64,000 nucleotides of DNA from Harmonia axyridis. Lineage: Eukaryota > Arthropoda > Insecta > Coleoptera > Coccinellidae. This document shows positions 45,296 through 57,749 of the stretch, one piece after another. The number at the start of each line of letters is the position of its first letter. Position 1 is the first letter of the stretch. The notes under the pieces are model-generated. The model was not told the origin of the DNA, made no database searches, and saw only the letters and a list, made by a program, of their open reading frames with translations. The translations under genes were made by a program, and so were the position numbers. The DNA is taken from positions 28,042,812 through 28,106,811 of the forward strand of contig NC_059502.1 of the NCBI RefSeq assembly GCF_914767665.1, in the 5' to 3' direction.

Positions 45296-46740
45296 TACAG
45301 GGTGGCCACTTTTTCAATGGGATTGTATTGGTAACTTTTAAACCATAAGAGTTAGAAGGTCGGTCAAATGGAGAAAAAGTTGCATGCATAGAAGCATTAT
45401 CAAGCAGTTCAAACAAATCGAAATTATCAGGGCCGGTTATTGGGATATCATAAGAAAAGTAAATTCTGTCATTTTGATCTTTCTTTTTTTCCCACTTTAT
45501 TTCAAATATTATCAAAAAATGTTACAGGAATTTTTTATTCGACAGTAAATTGTTCTCAATTTGACGTAATCAGATTTCGTATCCAACGTTTCGTGCTCTC
45601 TGGGCCACCCTAAACCTCATTTTTTTCAATACGGACCTGTATGTTTTATGACACTTTTCGAAATAACTTTTAACGCCGAATTCAACGATATATCATACAA
45701 TGTCATTCAAAGTTGATTTTCAGGTGATTTTGACTCTTATTCAAATTTCTTTGGGTCGGATCTGTATTACATTCAGGTACCTTTAGTTTAATTAACAACA
45801 TGCAATACATTTCGATGAGAAAATCAACTTTCTCATCTTGAACTAAATGGAACATATCAAAATCAAATAAAGAAACAAGTAATAATTATTTACATAATAA
45901 TTAAACGAATTATCATTTAATGAAAGAAAAATCGAATGATTATTCGAAAGTAAATGAAAATGAATGAAGTAAATGTTCGTAATGTCCACCATTTTGTAAA
46001 ATGCACTTAACGGTTCTGGAACCCATACTTCTTATACATTTGCTTATTTCGTCTTCTTGAATACCTTCCAATACATTCTCAATCTTCTTGCGAGAAATCA
46101 CTATTGTTGGATTTGTCATTTGTTTCGTTGAAACAAATTACAGAATCGAACTTTATTTTGATATCATTACGATATAAGTTTTGCAAGGCATGGTATTCAA
46201 ATTTAAAATCATTGTATTCGCGTCTCTTGACTATTTTATTAACAGCAGTTTTTGATAAATTGCATTCACTACAGATCCGATCCAAAGAAAATTGGATAAG
46301 GGTCAAAATCACCCGATAATCAACTTTGAATGACATTGTATGATATATCGTTGAATTCGGCGTTAAAAGTTATTTCGAAAAGTGTCATAAAATATACAGG
46401 TCCGTATTGAAAAAAATGAGGTTGAGGGTGGCCTAGAGAGCACGAAACGTTGGATACGAAATCTGATTACGTCGAATTGAGAACAATTTACTGTCGAATA
46501 AAAAATTCCTGTAACATTTTTTGATAATATTTGAAATAAAGTGGGAAAAAAAGAAAAATCAAAATGACAGAATTTACTTTTCTTATGATATCTCAATAAC
46601 CGGCCCTGATAATTTCAATTTGTTTGAACTGCTTGATAATGCTTCTATGCATGCAACTTTTTCTCCATTTGACCTAGCTTCTAACTCTTATGGTTTTAAA
46701 GTTACCAATACAATCCCATTGAAAAAGTGGCCACCCTGTA
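45296..46740. mobile_element. TACAGGGTGG transposon derivative with about 473-bp terminal inverted repeats
   Basis: Arms 45296-45769 and 46268-46740 are long inverted repeats, about 95% identical by eye, starting TACAGGGTGGCCACTTTTTC and flanked by TA on both sides. The 498-bp centre encodes remnants of an ITm transposase on the minus strand. The high arm identity indicates a recent or converted element. Confidence 0.85.
45950..46336 (-). pseudogene. ITm transposase deletion derivative (N-terminal HTH joined to C-terminus)
   Basis: Minus-strand frame from 46336 reads LDRICSECNLSKTAVNKIVK, a helix-turn-helix like the DNA-binding start of insect ITm transposases. It continues with EYHALQNLYRNDIKIKFDSV, the conserved stretch after the HTH. 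After a short linker (NETNDKSNNSDFS) and a one-base shift near 46095, a second frame reads IQEDEISKCIRSMGSRTVKC then ILQNGGHYEHLL, the usual transposase C-terminus. The whole catalytic core is missing. It is either a deletion footprint or, less likely, a retained small DNA-binding protein. Confidence 0.65.
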
Positions 46741-48291
46741 TACAGTTAGCTCCTGACTTCACATCAATGCTGTCCTCATTCTATTCAAAATTTAATTCAA
46801 TATGTTCTGCAATTTTTGAGACCAAGCATTGAAATCATAACTTTCGCAATAGCTGCCTATTATAATTCTTTCTTTACCCACCTCATGACTGATTCATCGG
46901 ATTTTTTTCTTTTCTCTAATGCAAACTTTTTATGTAATCACTATCTAGATGGTATATATAAAAATAAATATATTAAAAAAAAAATCTCTAACCATGAGTT
47001 TTTTTTTTCGAGATACAGAGAGTAAAAGTTCTTTTTTTTTTCAAGGTTTTTCTCATAGCACTTTCCCTTCACAAGATGTCCATCTTAAATTCAGCATAGA
47101 TATTTCAATTTAGAGTTTTCATCATGTGGTAGGCCAAATTTGAACGTAAATTTACAAGGTTATATTTTTTCTGAAACAGTGCCCGATTCTTTACTGCAGA
47201 ACTTTTTCTAGTGGACCAAAGGTACTTGAAAAAATGTGAAAAGAAACTTAGGTCCAATACTATATTTTTCGGTTTCCTGTAGTTTTGTCGTATCTACTAC
47301 CGAATCCGAGAAAACAATTCAAACAATTCTCTAGTAACTATTCCTAAGAAAAACCCAAAATATCATAAAGATTCGATAGTAAAAAGCTGTTTTGGTACTT
47401 ATTTACCCAATCAGTATCGCAGATTATTTCTCCGAAATGTAAAGCTGTAGCAATGATTCATAAAGATTTGATAAAATGATATAATTATCACAAAAATAAG
47501 ACTACACTCTGTACCTTTCTCACAACAAAGTGTGTGAGGGCCCATTATTATAGTACTTTTCTTCTTAAAATTATCCAAGAAATCTTTGAATTTTCTTTGT
47601 ACCTCCAATTTAGAAACATACAGTATACTATTACTGAATAGAGAATTTTAATCTTAATCAAACAATAAAATGTATTCTACCTCTGCTTCCCTGCTACCTT
47701 GCATTCAGTATTTCATTCAAATATTCGATGAAGTAGGAAACAATGCATAATATGCAGCACGATACTGAAAATGGGTCTTGAATTACGATAGCTGAGCCAT
47801 CTATCATTGAAGTTCATGACTATAAAAGAATTCTAACAATATTTTCTTCTACTCACAACCAGAGCCATCTACTTATCGGTCGGGCAACTGATCAACAAAT
47901 AGTTTTCTTTATCAAGCTCAAGAATTCTGTGAAATATAAATCCAAATTCCAAACGAAAACTGTTTTTTATTATAAAGGTGTCTAGATTTTTTTTTGTAAT
48001 ACATAGTAACTGAATATTGTTTCGAAGTCTGCCGAAGATACAATAGGGGATGAAAAAACTTTTGGCCTCCACGATTTTAATATTTCTGCTCGCAAAATCC
48101 AATTCAGATTAATCAGAAAAACTTTTGTTTCTTTCCTGCCTATTTGTCTGTCGATTTGTAGGTATACCCGCAAACATTTGTATCAGCCATTAATTCTTAC
48201 GCGATTTTGATGGGATTTGGTGTGGATATCCTGTTTGGGCTATACCTATAAATAGATAAACCCATATGAATTTCAACTTTTCCAAATATAG
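46741..48291. other. Unassigned AT-rich stretch
   Basis: Only short open frames (60-77 codons), none with a motif. No repeats recognised. Confidence 0.35.
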
Positions 48292-50400
48292 GTGATGATG
48301 ATGAGATGAAGTTTATTCAGAAGTAGGTAACAAACAATTACAAAAATAAATTTTAAAATAAAACAAAATTTTATGAGCATATATTGCGGAAGAAAAATCG
48401 ACCTAAGCTACATAAAGAAATGTATCTTGTGTGCCAATTATCTCTTCCCAAAAAATTTACATTTGAATTCATAGGCTTTGAGATGAAGGCAACAGCCCGG
48501 CGGCAGGAACGGACCAGAGAAAAAGTCCAGAATGAAACCATATAAAATGATTTTTTTAGAAAAGTTCATTAAAAAAGCTCTGGTGCGCTAATAAAAATTG
48601 TTTTACTTTGATCTTTAAACTTCTAGGATTTTGATAACTGTTTTTAAGTTCTGCAGGCAGCCTATTGAAGAGAATTGGACCATAATATGATATGAATCTT
48701 TGGGTGACGTTTATTGGTTTGAACGGAACGCTGAAAGTTTTTTCCCTTGTTGATCTTGTATTATATTTTCTACATGCCGTATCAACCGGATAACTAATTT
48801 TATTAAAATATGTTATAGCTGAGTGGACATAGAGATTTCTGATATTCAGCACATTGAGGTCACTATACAAAACATCTGAAGATAATCTATATGGTCTTTT
48901 AAACAATATTTTCAAAGATGCGTTCTGGGTTATTGATAGCTTTTTCAAGGTGCTGTTATAGGCACATCCCCATACTACAATGCAATATGTCAAATTTGAC
49001 TCAATCAGTGCATGGTACAATGTCTTCAGCAACTTATAGTTTAAAACTTCACGGAGTTGATAGAATTTATAGAATATATTTCTAATTTTTTTATTTAAGA
49101 AAGCAACATGTTCCTCCCATTTTAGGTGATTATCCAACATAACCCCAAGATTTTTTTTGTCAACTTTTTTTATCCTGATGCAACTACATATATTTTTATC
49201 TCAACAGTTTTTATTATGGACTCTGATTTCATTTATAATCGGCTGATCTACTGACGTGGCACTAAAAGTCATAAAAAAAGTTTTTTCATAATTGAGGCTC
49301 AACAAGCTATTGCTCAGCCAACAATAAACCCCTTTGAGACCCCGTTCAGCCTTGTCATAGACTTGCGGCCACGAGTCACCCGCAAACAACAACACAGTGT
49401 CATCAGCATACGAGACAACACTACAGTCCTTCAGTATACCCCCCACATCGTTGATATATACTAAAAAGAGCAATGGCCCCAAAACAGTACCCTGCGGCAC
49501 TCCGCATTTAATAAATTTAGGATTACTAATTTTTTCATTTATTTTCACATATTGGGTTCTATCAGATGAATAATCCTTCAATAGATCCAAGGGACCGCCT
49601 CTAACGCCCACTCTTTCCAGTCTACTGAATAAAATTTCGTGTGACACCGTATCAAAGGCTTTTGAGAGGTCTAAAAATACTGCCAAACTTTTTTTTTTAC
49701 CTTGTAAATTATTATTGACGTCATTTATGAAATTGAAAACTGCATCTTCAGTACTTCTTTTTTCCCGAAATCCGTATTGCCCATCATACAAGATCTTATT
49801 TTTGTCCAAAAACTAATTATTCTATATTTCAAGCATTTCTCGAATATTTTAGCGAAATTGTTTGTAACAGATATGGGTCTATAGTTGGTAGTTTCATAGC
49901 GATTGGCAGATTTATAAACAGGAGTTACAACAGATATTTTCCAATCTGAGGGCAACTTGAAAGATGTAAAGGACAAATTTATTAAGTGAACAAGTGGCCT
50001 CATTATATGCACATGGATTTTTTTAATTGAATTTACCGATATTCTATCCTGCCCTGATGTCGAATTATTTTTCAAAGATTTTATATGCATTATTAGTTCA
50101 TTATATTTAATTGGGAATAAAAATAGAGTATTGGAGTTAGATTTAGTGTCTTGATTATAGCATGATTCATCTCTTATTATATTTTTCTGAATATTTGAGC
50201 CAACATTTATGAAGAAATCATTGAAAACATTACTTATCTCAACCTCATCCATCACCACTGTACCATCATTCTCCAATATAAACTTGTACCGGTGTACATG
50301 AGCAAAAAATGAATTCCTGGTATTTATTTTATATTCCATACGAATTTCAGCTTGTAATATATTAAAACAAGAAAGAAACGAAATATGTAGTGACAAAACC
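48292..50400 (-). mobile_element. 5'-truncated LINE with reverse transcriptase (CR1/Rex-like group)
   Basis: The minus-strand ORF2 remnant is followed by about 260 bp of 3' UTR with AATAAA (rc of TTTATT near 48311) and a terminal ATC repeat (plus strand GGTGATGATGATGAGATGAA at 48291-48310). The endonuclease domain is absent: homology begins just before the RT, near 50370. Short 3' microsatellite tails are usual for CR1-like LINEs. Confidence 0.8.
48556..50396 (-). pseudogene. LINE ORF2 (reverse transcriptase), broken by one frameshift and one stop
   Basis: From the N-side, 50340-49830 carries SGQDRISVNSIKK, VTPVYKSANRYETTNYRPIS and AKIFEKCLKYRI (RT blocks 1-2). A one-base shift in a T-run near 49815 moves to a second frame with GQYGFREKRSTEDAVFNFIN, LAVFLDLSKAFDTVSHEILF (first catalytic Asp), GVPQGTVLGPLLFLVYINDV and VVSYADDTVLLFAGDS (catalytic YADD). 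An in-frame TGA at 49203-49201 is followed, in the same frame, by NLGVMLDNHLKWEEHVAFLN and the thumb/C-terminal region to the stop at 48556. With only two lesions it is the best preserved LINE in the window. No RNase H is seen. Confidence 0.88.
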
Positions 50401-50899
50401 AGTGTTTAGTAGTGATAGTGAAATCGTGTATTCCAAATTTGATTCAATGAGGGGATCTCAGAATCCCCTTCCCCTTGTGCTAGAAAAAATGAATGATAGC
50501 TTTTCAGGCTCGATTTTTGAGAGAATCAAACCTTATAAGCTCATAAGTTCATAAGTGCTTTCAAGCTATAAGTGAGACTGGTAAGAGAAAATTGGATACT
50601 GAATGAAATGAAAAGTTCCCATAACTTTTTTATTACTGGTTCCAAAAAATGAAACAAAACATTCTATAGGCAATTTTTTCAGTATAATCCATTGGTGTAG
50701 GTAATCATTTTTTTTCATTGCAATTAGTCTTGAACATATAATACAAACTTGAGCTTTTTTAAATGTAAAGCATAAAAATTTCTATAAAAAATAAAATTGT
50801 TTATTTTCCGTTTTCAAAAATTTGTAACATGTAAGATATATAAATTTCTTATCAAACTATACAATCATCAAAAGATTCAGTTTCACAAGACAAATCAAC
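50401..50899. other. Unassigned stretch
   Basis: AT-rich, nothing recognised. Confidence 0.35.
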
Positions 50900-51270
50900 C
50901 AAGTCCGTGTAATCTCCGAACTGCTAATTGAAATATGCGGTGGCCACCAAGTTCTCTGGATTCAACACCGTTAGGTTTTTCAATATTTCAACATTTTCAA
51001 ATTGATAATTGTTCTTTTAATGTGACCAAAAGAAAAAATTTAACGGTTTTAAATCCGGAGACCTTGGTGGTCAACGAATATTTTTACTTTTAAAACACAA
51101 GTTTGAATTTAAATTCAAAACTGATTTAAAAAAAAAACAAAAAATTACATCGACATTAGTTGACTGGATTTCATCTTTTGACGCTTAGTTGACTGGATTG
51201 AATCTGTTGCAAATAAACTGTCTAGTATGACTTCTTCAAAGGATCATGTCGAATTACGAAACACCCTGTA
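50900..51270 (-). pseudogene. ITm transposase C-terminal remnant with TACAGGGTG terminus
   Basis: Minus strand near 51085-51020 resembles the WPPRSPDL.PLNFFFW block (GACCACCAAGGTCTCCGGAT..., then TTTTTTCTTTTGGTCACAT) in two frames. The end at 51262-51270 is ACACCCTGTA, i.e. an outward TACAGGGTGT terminus. A counterpart of the fragment at 1-629, more decayed. Confidence 0.5.
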
Positions 51271-52835
51271 AACTCTGCACTTTATTTCAAGAATGTCTGT
51301 AAATGATGGCCCAAATTATCAGCATTTTTTTTATTTCCACTTGATTTCTATTCAGTTTAAGAGAGGCTAACTTGATACCATGTCAGAGAAAAAAAAATTG
51401 AACTGAATCGAAAATTGAAATGCTGAAAAAATTATATAACAATGTGATGAATAAGCTGATTCTTTAATTTGGTCAGGACCATTGGTAACAACATTTCCCT
51501 TTTGATTTGTATGATAGTAAGGTGTATGAAAATGTCCATTTTTTTTTCGAGAATTGTATGGAAGGCGAGTATCGATATGATCTCTTTCATTTTTGATATT
51601 GAAATTATACTCACAACTAGTTTTTGTCCAGCACTTTTATCAAGCAAACTAAACAAATTTGATATCAATTTTATAGTATACAATGAACCTTTTCTATGAA
51701 AAATCAAAATCTATAAATTTTTTCTAATTGTTACAAAATATTTTTATTTCTTTAAATCCATGGGGGGAGTTTTGCCCTCAATAACCCCACTTCGTTACAT
51801 CTATGGTCCTTATGAGGTATGGAAGGCAGAGAAATGAAAAATTCGGGTCTTATTCATAGGGAACTCGGACAAATAAACGAATTTTGAATCCATGAATTCA
51901 GAGCGCATAATTTTAACGAACGAGTAATTGTAAAAAAATGTTCTTCAAAAATGTATGGGCATTATTAGAATGTTTCAAATTTCAAGGGTTAATTGGCGGA
52001 AAGATATTGATTATTTCAATATTGTGTTCAATTTTCAGAAGGACATATTGACTTGAAGATAGTAATGAATCCAACCTATAGTTTACGAGTTATTATTGGA
52101 GTTCATTCGCACTGGGATTGTATTGGTGCAGATGAGGTATGTAAATGTAACACCTCTAAGGAGAAATAATTGAGTACAAAAATTCGAAACCAAACAAGAA
52201 GTACAGCAATTGCTCTCCAAATGAATTATAAATAGATACCACAATTTAAAAACTTAGGTCCCCTTGTCCCAATTTAATTCTTAATTTGAGAGTTCACTAT
52301 TGAGCAGTGATGTGTAACTAAGATTGAATTCTTACAACTCATTCTATTTTTTTTTCGTAATCCACATACTCAACCTACTCATCAGATAATTTTCAACACT
52401 CAGCTGTCACCTGAGGACAAATCGTAACCACAAGCTACGCTTTCAGTTCATTAAACCGGATATTTATCCATTGATCGGAGTGATTTGTAATACAACCTGT
52501 CAAAACTCATTTGAATAATTCATTTGGATTTGAAGGGTTCTTACCAGATGATTTTCAACCAACTTGATGATAAGTTAAACTCCAGGTATTGCTCAAATCG
52601 TTCGTCAAACTTCAACTTAGACCTGTTATTGATAAACTTTTTCTTTTAACTATAATTATGGTTCTATTCTGATCGATCATATAATTCATAATAAGAATGG
52701 AAATCGTAAGATAAGAATTCGGAAAACAACAGTTTATTAAAGTGTACATAATTCAAAGGTTCGATAAGTCACAACCGTGTAATTTTATTGATTGAGAACA
52801 TTAATAATGTACACACTTGATGCATCATCTCTATG
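51271..52835. other. Unassigned stretch
   Basis: Overlapping open frames on both strands at 51432-51707 show no motif. AT-rich. Confidence 0.35.
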
Positions 52836-53833
52836 TACAGGGTGGGCAAATTTTTATTTGGATTTTATTTTATCAGGATTTATAATCCTGAAACACGACG
52901 ATTTATTCATTTTAATTTACCGTATTTTAAAATAATAATCTAATATACAGGGTGAATTATTTTCGAGTAATTTTTTTCAACTGGAACACTTGATGCATCA
53001 TCTCTATGTACAGGGTGGGCAAATTTTTATTTGGATTTTATTTTATCAGGATTTATAATCATGAAACACGACGATTTATTTATTTTAATTTACCGTATTT
53101 TATAATAATAATCTAATATATAGGGTGAATTACTTTCGAGTAATTTTTTTTTTCAACTGGAACACCCCGTTTTGTCTCAATATTCCGATTACTCTAGCTG
53201 AGCTGTATCACATGTTGATTCCAATTGGTACAGGGTGGACAAAAATAATAACAGAAAAAAACGAAATATTAAACTATCATTGAACACCAATAAATTACTA
53301 AACAAATAATGACATTTCACAAAAAACTAGACGACTATGTTTTTTTTTAAATTGATAAGAAATAATTTCTTTCATATTCTGTCTGCTAGACCACAAATAC
53401 CAAACAGGTTTGGAAACAGCTCATTTTTATTAATCTAAAAATGTAACAAACTACAGGGTGTTACATTCAAACCAATTGCCGCTAGATAATAAATATTTTT
53501 GATAATATTGTTAATTTAACTAATAAAGAATGTTACGCGTTACTTTATGAGCACACACAAAACTATTGTAATTTTGTCCAGCCTGTACCAATTGGAATCA
53601 ACATGTGATACATTTTTGGAATCAGCTCAGCTAGAGTAATCGGACAATTGAGACAAAATGGGGGTGTTCCATTAAAAAAAAATGACGGTGACGTCATTAC
53701 TCGAAAGTAATTTAGCCTATATATTAGATTATTATATTTAAATACGGTAAATTAAAATAAAAAATCGACGTGTTTCAGGATTATTTCTCATAATGGTCTG
53801 TTTAGCTAAAAATGAATTTGTCCCATCCTTTAC
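52836..53833. mobile_element. Nested fold-back element with TACAGGGTGG termini
   Basis: Left arm begins TACAGGGTGGGCAAATTTTT (52836). Its inverted counterpart ends near 53833 (rc TAAAGGATGGGACAAATTCA). The left arm contains a 173-bp tandem duplication (52816-52988 and 52989-53161; CTTGATGCATCATCTCTATG repeated). An inner pair, TACAGGGTGGACAAAA (53230) and TTTTGTCCAGCCTGTA (53572-53587), defines a second element of about 358 bp nested in the centre. No coding content. Confidence 0.7.
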
Positions 53834-54840
53834 GGACACAGTGTATAATACCTACATTCATATGTAGTTTTTCTGAAAATAGCTCCAAGAATCCCCCCTA
53901 AATATTAGCATATCAGTAAGGAAAACCCTGTATATTAATTTTCTGATATAAATTGTACATTATTGGAGTTGTCCATACTCTTGTCATACGAGGATTTCAT
54001 TTTTCCCCAACAAATAGGTTTAAGTTTTCTGGTACTCAATAATTATTAGTCCTATCCTACGGAGTCATTGAGAATCTATAAGGTAATTGAGAATATGAAA
54101 AATAAAGTCCCACGAACAGCCAAATTTCACTTTTGCCTAGTAAGATTGATCAATTAGATACGTATTAAGAAATTCATGCTACAAAAAAAAGTGAAAATAT
54201 GCCTTCTATGTCGTAGGATATTTTCCTTCCAATTACCCCACCTGATGACCTATACTGAATACATATTTCCGAGGGAATTCAGAACTAATAGCCGAATCGT
54301 ACATTAATTCCTGATGGAAGGATTAGTAAACTCGGGAATGTGTTCAACAGCAATAATTGATCAATTTCATGAAGATCATCGAAATGGCCCCACCATGTAA
54401 TCCATAAAAATTATTTGAGAAACTATTACTTTAACAGTTTTCATATTGAAAGGTTAAAACATATCAAGAAATCGTTCAAAATATGAAACAATACACTTTC
54501 TACAATCACATGATACTGGTATAAGTTTTTTGAGAAATAACTCATGGCATTTTCAGGATCGACATTGAATGGATAGATGAAATATCTTTTCGTGTTTGTT
54601 CATACTAAATGGAATAGGTTTTTAAACTAAAATGATCGATGTCGGCAATAAATATCTGATGAATTTCTTCGCTTCTCGAACAAGCTATGGAAATTGCAGA
54701 AGCATAAAAGTTGGGATTCCACACTAGAAAAGAGTTTTTATTGAAGTTCATGATAATTTCGCAGTAGAATTAGGTATCTTTATACGATTCACCTGCAATG
54801 GAAGCGAAATGACAATTTGAATATGGTTTTGTCTATCTTA
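53834..54840. other. Unassigned stretch
   Basis: No gene or repeat recognised. Confidence 0.35.
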
Positions 54841-54912
54841 ACAGGCCAATTGAAAAGTCCCCGGTCTACCATAGTTAAATGCATTTTTTTTGGCAAAATT
54901 CGATTTTATTAT

Positions 54913-56075
54913 TCAACATAGTTGCCTTCGAAAGCGATTATAGTGATCTTTCAACTTTTCGATACCATTTTTGTTGTACGATTTGTCTTTTGCTTCGAAA
55001 TAGGCCTCAGTTTCGGTGATTACTTCTCCGTTGGGGCTAAATTCCTTTCCAGCGAGCATTCTTTTGAGGTCTGAGATCAGGAAAAAGTCGCTCGATGCCA
55101 TTTTTGTTGTACGATTTGTCTTTTGCTTCGAAATAGGCCTCAGTTTCGGTGATTACTTCTCCGTTGGGGCTAAATTCCATTCCAGCGAGCATTCTTTTGA
55201 GGTCTGAGATCAGGAAAAAGTCGCTCCGGGCCAAATCTGGCGAATGCGGTGGATGCAGAAGCAATTCGAAGCCCAATTCATGCAATTTTGCCATTGTTTT
55301 TATTGATTTGTAACACGGCGCATTGTCGTGATGAAACAGCACCTTTTTTTCTTCAAATGGGGCCTTTTTAACGATTATATCTTTCAAACGATCCAATAAC
55401 GCTATATAATAATCACTGTTGATGGTCTGGCCTTTTTGGAGTTCATCAATGAATATTATACCTTGCTCATCCCAGAATACTGATGCCATAACCTTGCCAG
55501 CTGACTGTTGGGTTTTTTGGATTCGGTTCATCGTGTGCAGTCCACTCAGCTGACTGTCGATTAGATTCCGGAGTGAAATGATGAAGACATGTTTCATCCA
55601 TTGTCACATATCGACGCAAAAATTCAGGTTTATTGCACTTAAACAGCTTCAAACACTGCTCAGAATCATTAACACGTTGTTGCTTTTGATCGATTGTGAG
55701 CTCCGCGGCACCCATTTAGCACATAGCTTTCTCATGTACAAATATTCGTGAATGATATTACGTACACATTCAGATGATATCTTCCCAATATCTGCTATCT
55801 CGACTCGATCAACTTCACTTTACGGTCATTTAAAATTATTTTGTGAACTTTTTTGATTTTTTCGTCGGTGACAGCCTCTTTTGGGCGTCACTGCGTTCAC
55901 CTTCATCGGTGCTCATTTCACCACGTTTAAACTTAGCATACCAATCAATTATAGTTGATTTTCCTGGTGCAGACCCCGGAATCTCTTTATCAAGCCAACA
56001 TTTTGCTTCTTCTGTATTTTCTCCCTTCAAAAAGCAATATTTTATCAGCACACGAAGTTCTTTTTTCGAATAACA
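54913..56075 (-). pseudogene. Mariner transposase, frameshifted and partly duplicated
   Basis: Minus strand from about 56070: YSKKELRVLIKYCFLKGENT, then GKSTIIDWYAKFKRGEMSTD (helix-turn-helix region). A gap follows in which the second DNA-binding part is decayed (55830-55720). TIDQKQQRVNDSEQCLKLFK and EFLRRYVTMDETCLHHFTPE follow, with the first catalytic Asp in MDET. After a frameshift near 55530 come SAGKVMASVFWDEQGIIFID, VLFHHDNAPCYKSIKTMAKL (second Asp) and PPHSPDLARSDFFLISDLKR (third Asp). Asp2 to Asp3 spacing fits DD34D. All three catalytic residues survive, but the frame is broken and the C-terminal 44 codons occur twice in different frames because of the 133-bp duplication. Confidence 0.88.
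54961..55226. repeat. 133-bp tandem duplication inside the mariner
   Basis: The segment from CCATTTTTGTTGTACGATTT to GAAAAAGTCGCTC occurs at 54961-55093 and again at 55094-55226 with very few differences. 133 is not a multiple of three, so it shifts the transposase frame. Confidence 0.9.
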
Positions 56076-56221
56076 AAAATAACTGCACCCACAACGCAAT
56101 ATCTCACAAACTGATGGTTGGACTGCTGTCGTTTTAAGGTTGGTACTAACTAAAAATCATATGGCTTTAGTACTAGCACCGCCATCTGTGCATCAGACCG
56201 GGGACTTTTCAATTGGCCTAT

Positions 56222-57739
56222 TATAAATCATCACGTCACCCGCTCTGATTCATCTGCTATTTGAGGATTTTGTTTTCCATTTATAGAAAATTTCTAAAAA
56301 TCCTTTTTTATGAAAATGTTTAACCACATATAGTTTAAAAGCTATCCTATTGTCTTTTATCAAAGGATTAAAATTGAAAATAATGAACGCAAAGTAATCC
56401 ATCAAATTAGCCTAATGAATGGCGTGTTCAACAAATTGGAAACACCTACAAGTCAACTGATATTATATTAGCTTTATCCATTATTCATGAATATGGAGCC
56501 CACCAAATCGATATGCGAATATGCTAATAGTTTAGCGAAATATTATTCTAACAAATATAAAATTCCTATTGTCATGCAGAAATACGGAATGATGAAGGTC
56601 AGAAGAATTCTAGATTTTCTCCGATATCGCGAAAGTTTATTTATTTTGCAATCTGTTTTTATCGGCGATTTCCTGAGATTTACGTGATTCCTGACAATCT
56701 ATCGGCAGTAATCTGGAGGACTTAAAATTTTTATCGCGGAAATACCAACAGAATTTGGAGAAATCTAAGAATAATATTTTTATATTGCTAATTAAGACAT
56801 ATGTAGCACACCAATTAACTTTTGTTAACTAATAAGTTTCAAACTAAAATGACGATGAGTTAATAAACTCATTTTCGTCACAGTGAAAACCCATTTACAG
56901 TTCTTGAATTGATACAAAAAAATTATATTCAGGCTGTTTCGCAAAAAACTTTATATGCTTTAGACAATTTGGATAGTAGGAATCATAATAATTGAAAATT
57001 GTCCTACGTTCACAAGAAGAATATCAGCAATGCAGCCACACTTCGTATTCATATTTTATGTAGCACTGAATTTAGAGGGTTCATTCATAAACTTACGCAG
57101 AGAGTAGAGTAAGATAAGAGTATATTTGATCAGAAATATACTCAGATCTTTATTTGTATTTCAGAAACTTACTGAGGCAAATGTCATTTATATGTGTGTA
57201 TGTAAACAAAAGTATAGGTTGTATACACAATGATATGATTGCATTATTTTATATCTTGAATAGTTGCTGTTCCAAATGTATAAAAACTACATATAACAAA
57301 AGCAAGAGAAATTACCTGCTCTGATGACGATATATCAGAAGAAATGATAAAGAAGGTTGGTCAAACGACATAATGAAGAAGCTATATCTCTACTGAGTAT
57401 CCTTCTCTGAGCAATTATTGAATTATTCACCATGATATTTTTCAGATCCGAAAAAATAGTTGAGGATACCACTGATACGGCAGGAACAATAAGAAGAAAC
57501 ATTATTGCTCGTAATATTTCCTTGCGAACAAAAAATCAAAATCATATTAGAATTTAATGACATCATTCATACTTTGTTATAAAAAATATTTTCATTTAAG
57601 GAAGCATGCAAAGATGTTTACAAATATTGAATAGAATAATGAAAATCAAAGGTTCAAAATAATTATAGGAATTTACAGTTAGGTGATAACATCTACGATA
57701 ACATTGAAATATCTACTCTTCTCATAAACAGGCTTTTAT
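56222..57739. other. Unassigned stretch
   Basis: No gene recognised. A 66-codon frame at 56487-56687 shows no motif. Confidence 0.35.
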
Positions 57740-57749
57740 TCAAAGTTCA

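Larger units (their letters stand above)
54841..56221 (-). mobile_element. Nearly full-length mariner element
   Basis: Perfect 25-bp inverted repeats start AGGCCAATTGAAAAGTCCCC and continue GGTCT (54843-54867; inverse 56195-56219), with flanking TA at 54839-54840 and 56222-56223. The 1381-bp length, including a 133-bp duplication, fits a mariner of about 1.25-1.3 kb. Confidence 0.88.
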
